A DNA stretch of 64,000 nt, from the NCBI GenBank assembly GCA_018660835.1, contig JABJJN010000040.1, forward strand, positions 221,586 through 285,585, read 5' to 3'. Positions 63,474 through 64,000 of this stretch are shown here, piece after piece; position 1 is the stretch's first letter; every line of letters starts with the position of its first letter. The translations under genes were made by a program, and so were the position numbers. The DNA comes from Gemmatimonadota bacterium. GTDB taxonomy: Bacteria; Latescibacterota; UBA2968; UBA8231. The notes beneath the pieces were generated by a model. That model searched no databases. It worked only from the letters and a program-made list of their open reading frames with translations, and was not told the origin of the DNA.

Positions 63474-64000
63474 TGAGCCCTAACACCTTCTTGATTGCAC
63501 CTTTTCCTGTAGCGAACAATCCACGGCCCTCTATCCCGTTGCCTCCCGAGTCAATCGAATCAACAGTCAAAGGTTTTCCATACGGGGACGTTTGACCGTT
63601 GACTCCATTGATTCCGTCGACAGGCAGGTAGGGCTGCTCTCTGCCTATAGGCTTCCCCTTGATCAAACGGCCAGCCAACCGCAGCCGCTTCATTGTCCTG
63701 CTTACTTGTCCCTTGTCGCGCTGAATCTTTGCGGCCACCGCAGTAGTCGTCACGATCTCTCCCTGCGCAACCAACTCGTGAATCGCAGTCAGGAGGTCCT
63801 CTTCATGCTCGGATGGCTGAGGACGGCTCGCGTCACCAACAACCGTCCATAGGCAGGTGGTTTTCTCGAACTCAAGTAGAAGCGAAACCTCCTCTTCCAT
63901 GTCTCGACCGACTACATCAAGAGTCGCACCTTGTGCCCCCTTCTGTAGCACAAGAATCGCATCTGCCGTGGCGGTCTTGGCGGTAGAGCCCCGAACTCGG
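63460..64000 (-). CDS. RepA-like AAA ATPase, C-terminal part (runs off the right edge)
   Basis: The frame has no start within the window that fits the family and stays open to base 64000, so the gene is truncated by the edge. The visible first part, RVRGSTAKTATADAILVLQK and TLDVVGRDMEEEVSLLLEFE, matches the end of a RecA-like/AAA_25 (RepA, DnaB-type) ATPase core (R-G-S-x-A...ADxxLxL, GRDxEE). After it a winged-helix (HEEDLLTAIHELVAQGEIVTTTAVAAKIQRDKGQVSRTMKRLRLAGRLI) suggests DNA binding. The Gly/Asn-rich tail ends NGNS. Such proteins act as replication helicases or initiators of integrative elements. An internal GTG at 63951 would give a false short protein. Confidence 0.65.
   Translation of the reverse strand, partial: RVRGSTAKTATADAILVLQKGAQGATLDVVGRDMEEEVSLLLEFEKTTCLWTVVGDASRPQPSEHEEDLLTAIHELVAQGEIVTTTAVAAKIQRDKGQVSRTMKRLRLAGRLIKGKPIGREQPYLPVDGINGVNGQTSPYGKPLTVDSIDSGGNGIEGRGLFATGKGAIKKVLGLNGNS

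Noticed and set aside
63460..63951. Complete 163-residue protein starting at GTG 63951
   Set aside because: The reading frame continues upstream to the window edge with RecA-like ATPase sequence, so this start is internal to a longer gene.

Overview
The window reads as a chromosomal segment of a free-living, aerobic, diderm (Gram-negative) bacterium. Evidence for an outer membrane is the GT9 heptosyltransferase-type enzyme, RlpA, two lipoprotein signal peptides, a LolD/MacB-type ATPase, a TonB-like domain and an outer-membrane barrel. The gene set looks like an uncultured lineage of the FCB/Gemmatimonadota/Latescibacterota or deltaproteobacterial kind, but no single gene fixes the phylum. Two translation genes sit outside their usual operons: infC (with an AUC start) and a solitary rplC.

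Layout. 1-3150: an Npt-type nucleotide transporter with HEAT repeats and a cyclic-nucleotide-binding-like domain, split by an apparent single-base frameshift near 1954. 3211-6686: FAD/Fe-S D-2-hydroxyacid dehydrogenase and a small unknown protein. 6939-8052: a promoter and hairpins that look like a small RNA, then zapA and the convergent infC. 8290-12705: PfkB kinase, D-2-hydroxyacid dehydrogenase and an MFS-HEAT transporter. 12715-16208: GT2, HIT, rplC, GT9 and rlpA. 16229-25113 (minus): one probable pyrimidine/envelope operon, unknown tail-anchored protein - carB - TPR/TonB lipoprotein - pyrK - pyrD, driven from a consensus-like promoter with tandem operator-like repeats. 25193-31371 (minus): tightly packed NAD-repair (nnrDE), membrane protein, M20 peptidase, PncC/NMNAT-like fusion and Nramp-like transporter. 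31512-39094 (plus): galU, siroheme nitrite/sulfite reductase with an unknown partner and a 7Fe-type ferredoxin, pyruvate dehydrogenase E1 alpha/beta, SDR. 39185-51011: ABC ATPase, MerR-receiver fusion regulator, uvrB, a 24-bp tandem repeat array, dnaK, a zinc MDR dehydrogenase, two sensor kinases, a 46-residue membrane protein and a small integral membrane protein.

51063-61975 is a visibly more GC-rich segment bracketed by two imperfect copies of a tRNA 3'-end-like sequence. Its left half holds what looks like a complete sigma-54 circuit: a canonical -24/-12 promoter at 51291, two identical-arm 16-bp palindromes exactly 32 bp apart upstream, three secreted/outer-membrane genes (LTxxQ-like secreted protein, eight-repeat calcium-binding protein, beta-barrel), and a convergent NtrC-type activator with its PAS histidine kinase. 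Its right half is a GT2 - UDP-galactopyranose-mutase-like flavoprotein - GT39/TPR operon for glycan or glycolipid synthesis.

61750 to the right edge is the left end of an integrative element: a recombinase remnant, a tRNA-Thr(TGT) 3'-half attachment site, 10-bp direct repeats, an intact tyrosine integrase, an excisionase-like HTH protein and the C-terminal part of a RepA-like AAA ATPase that runs off the window.
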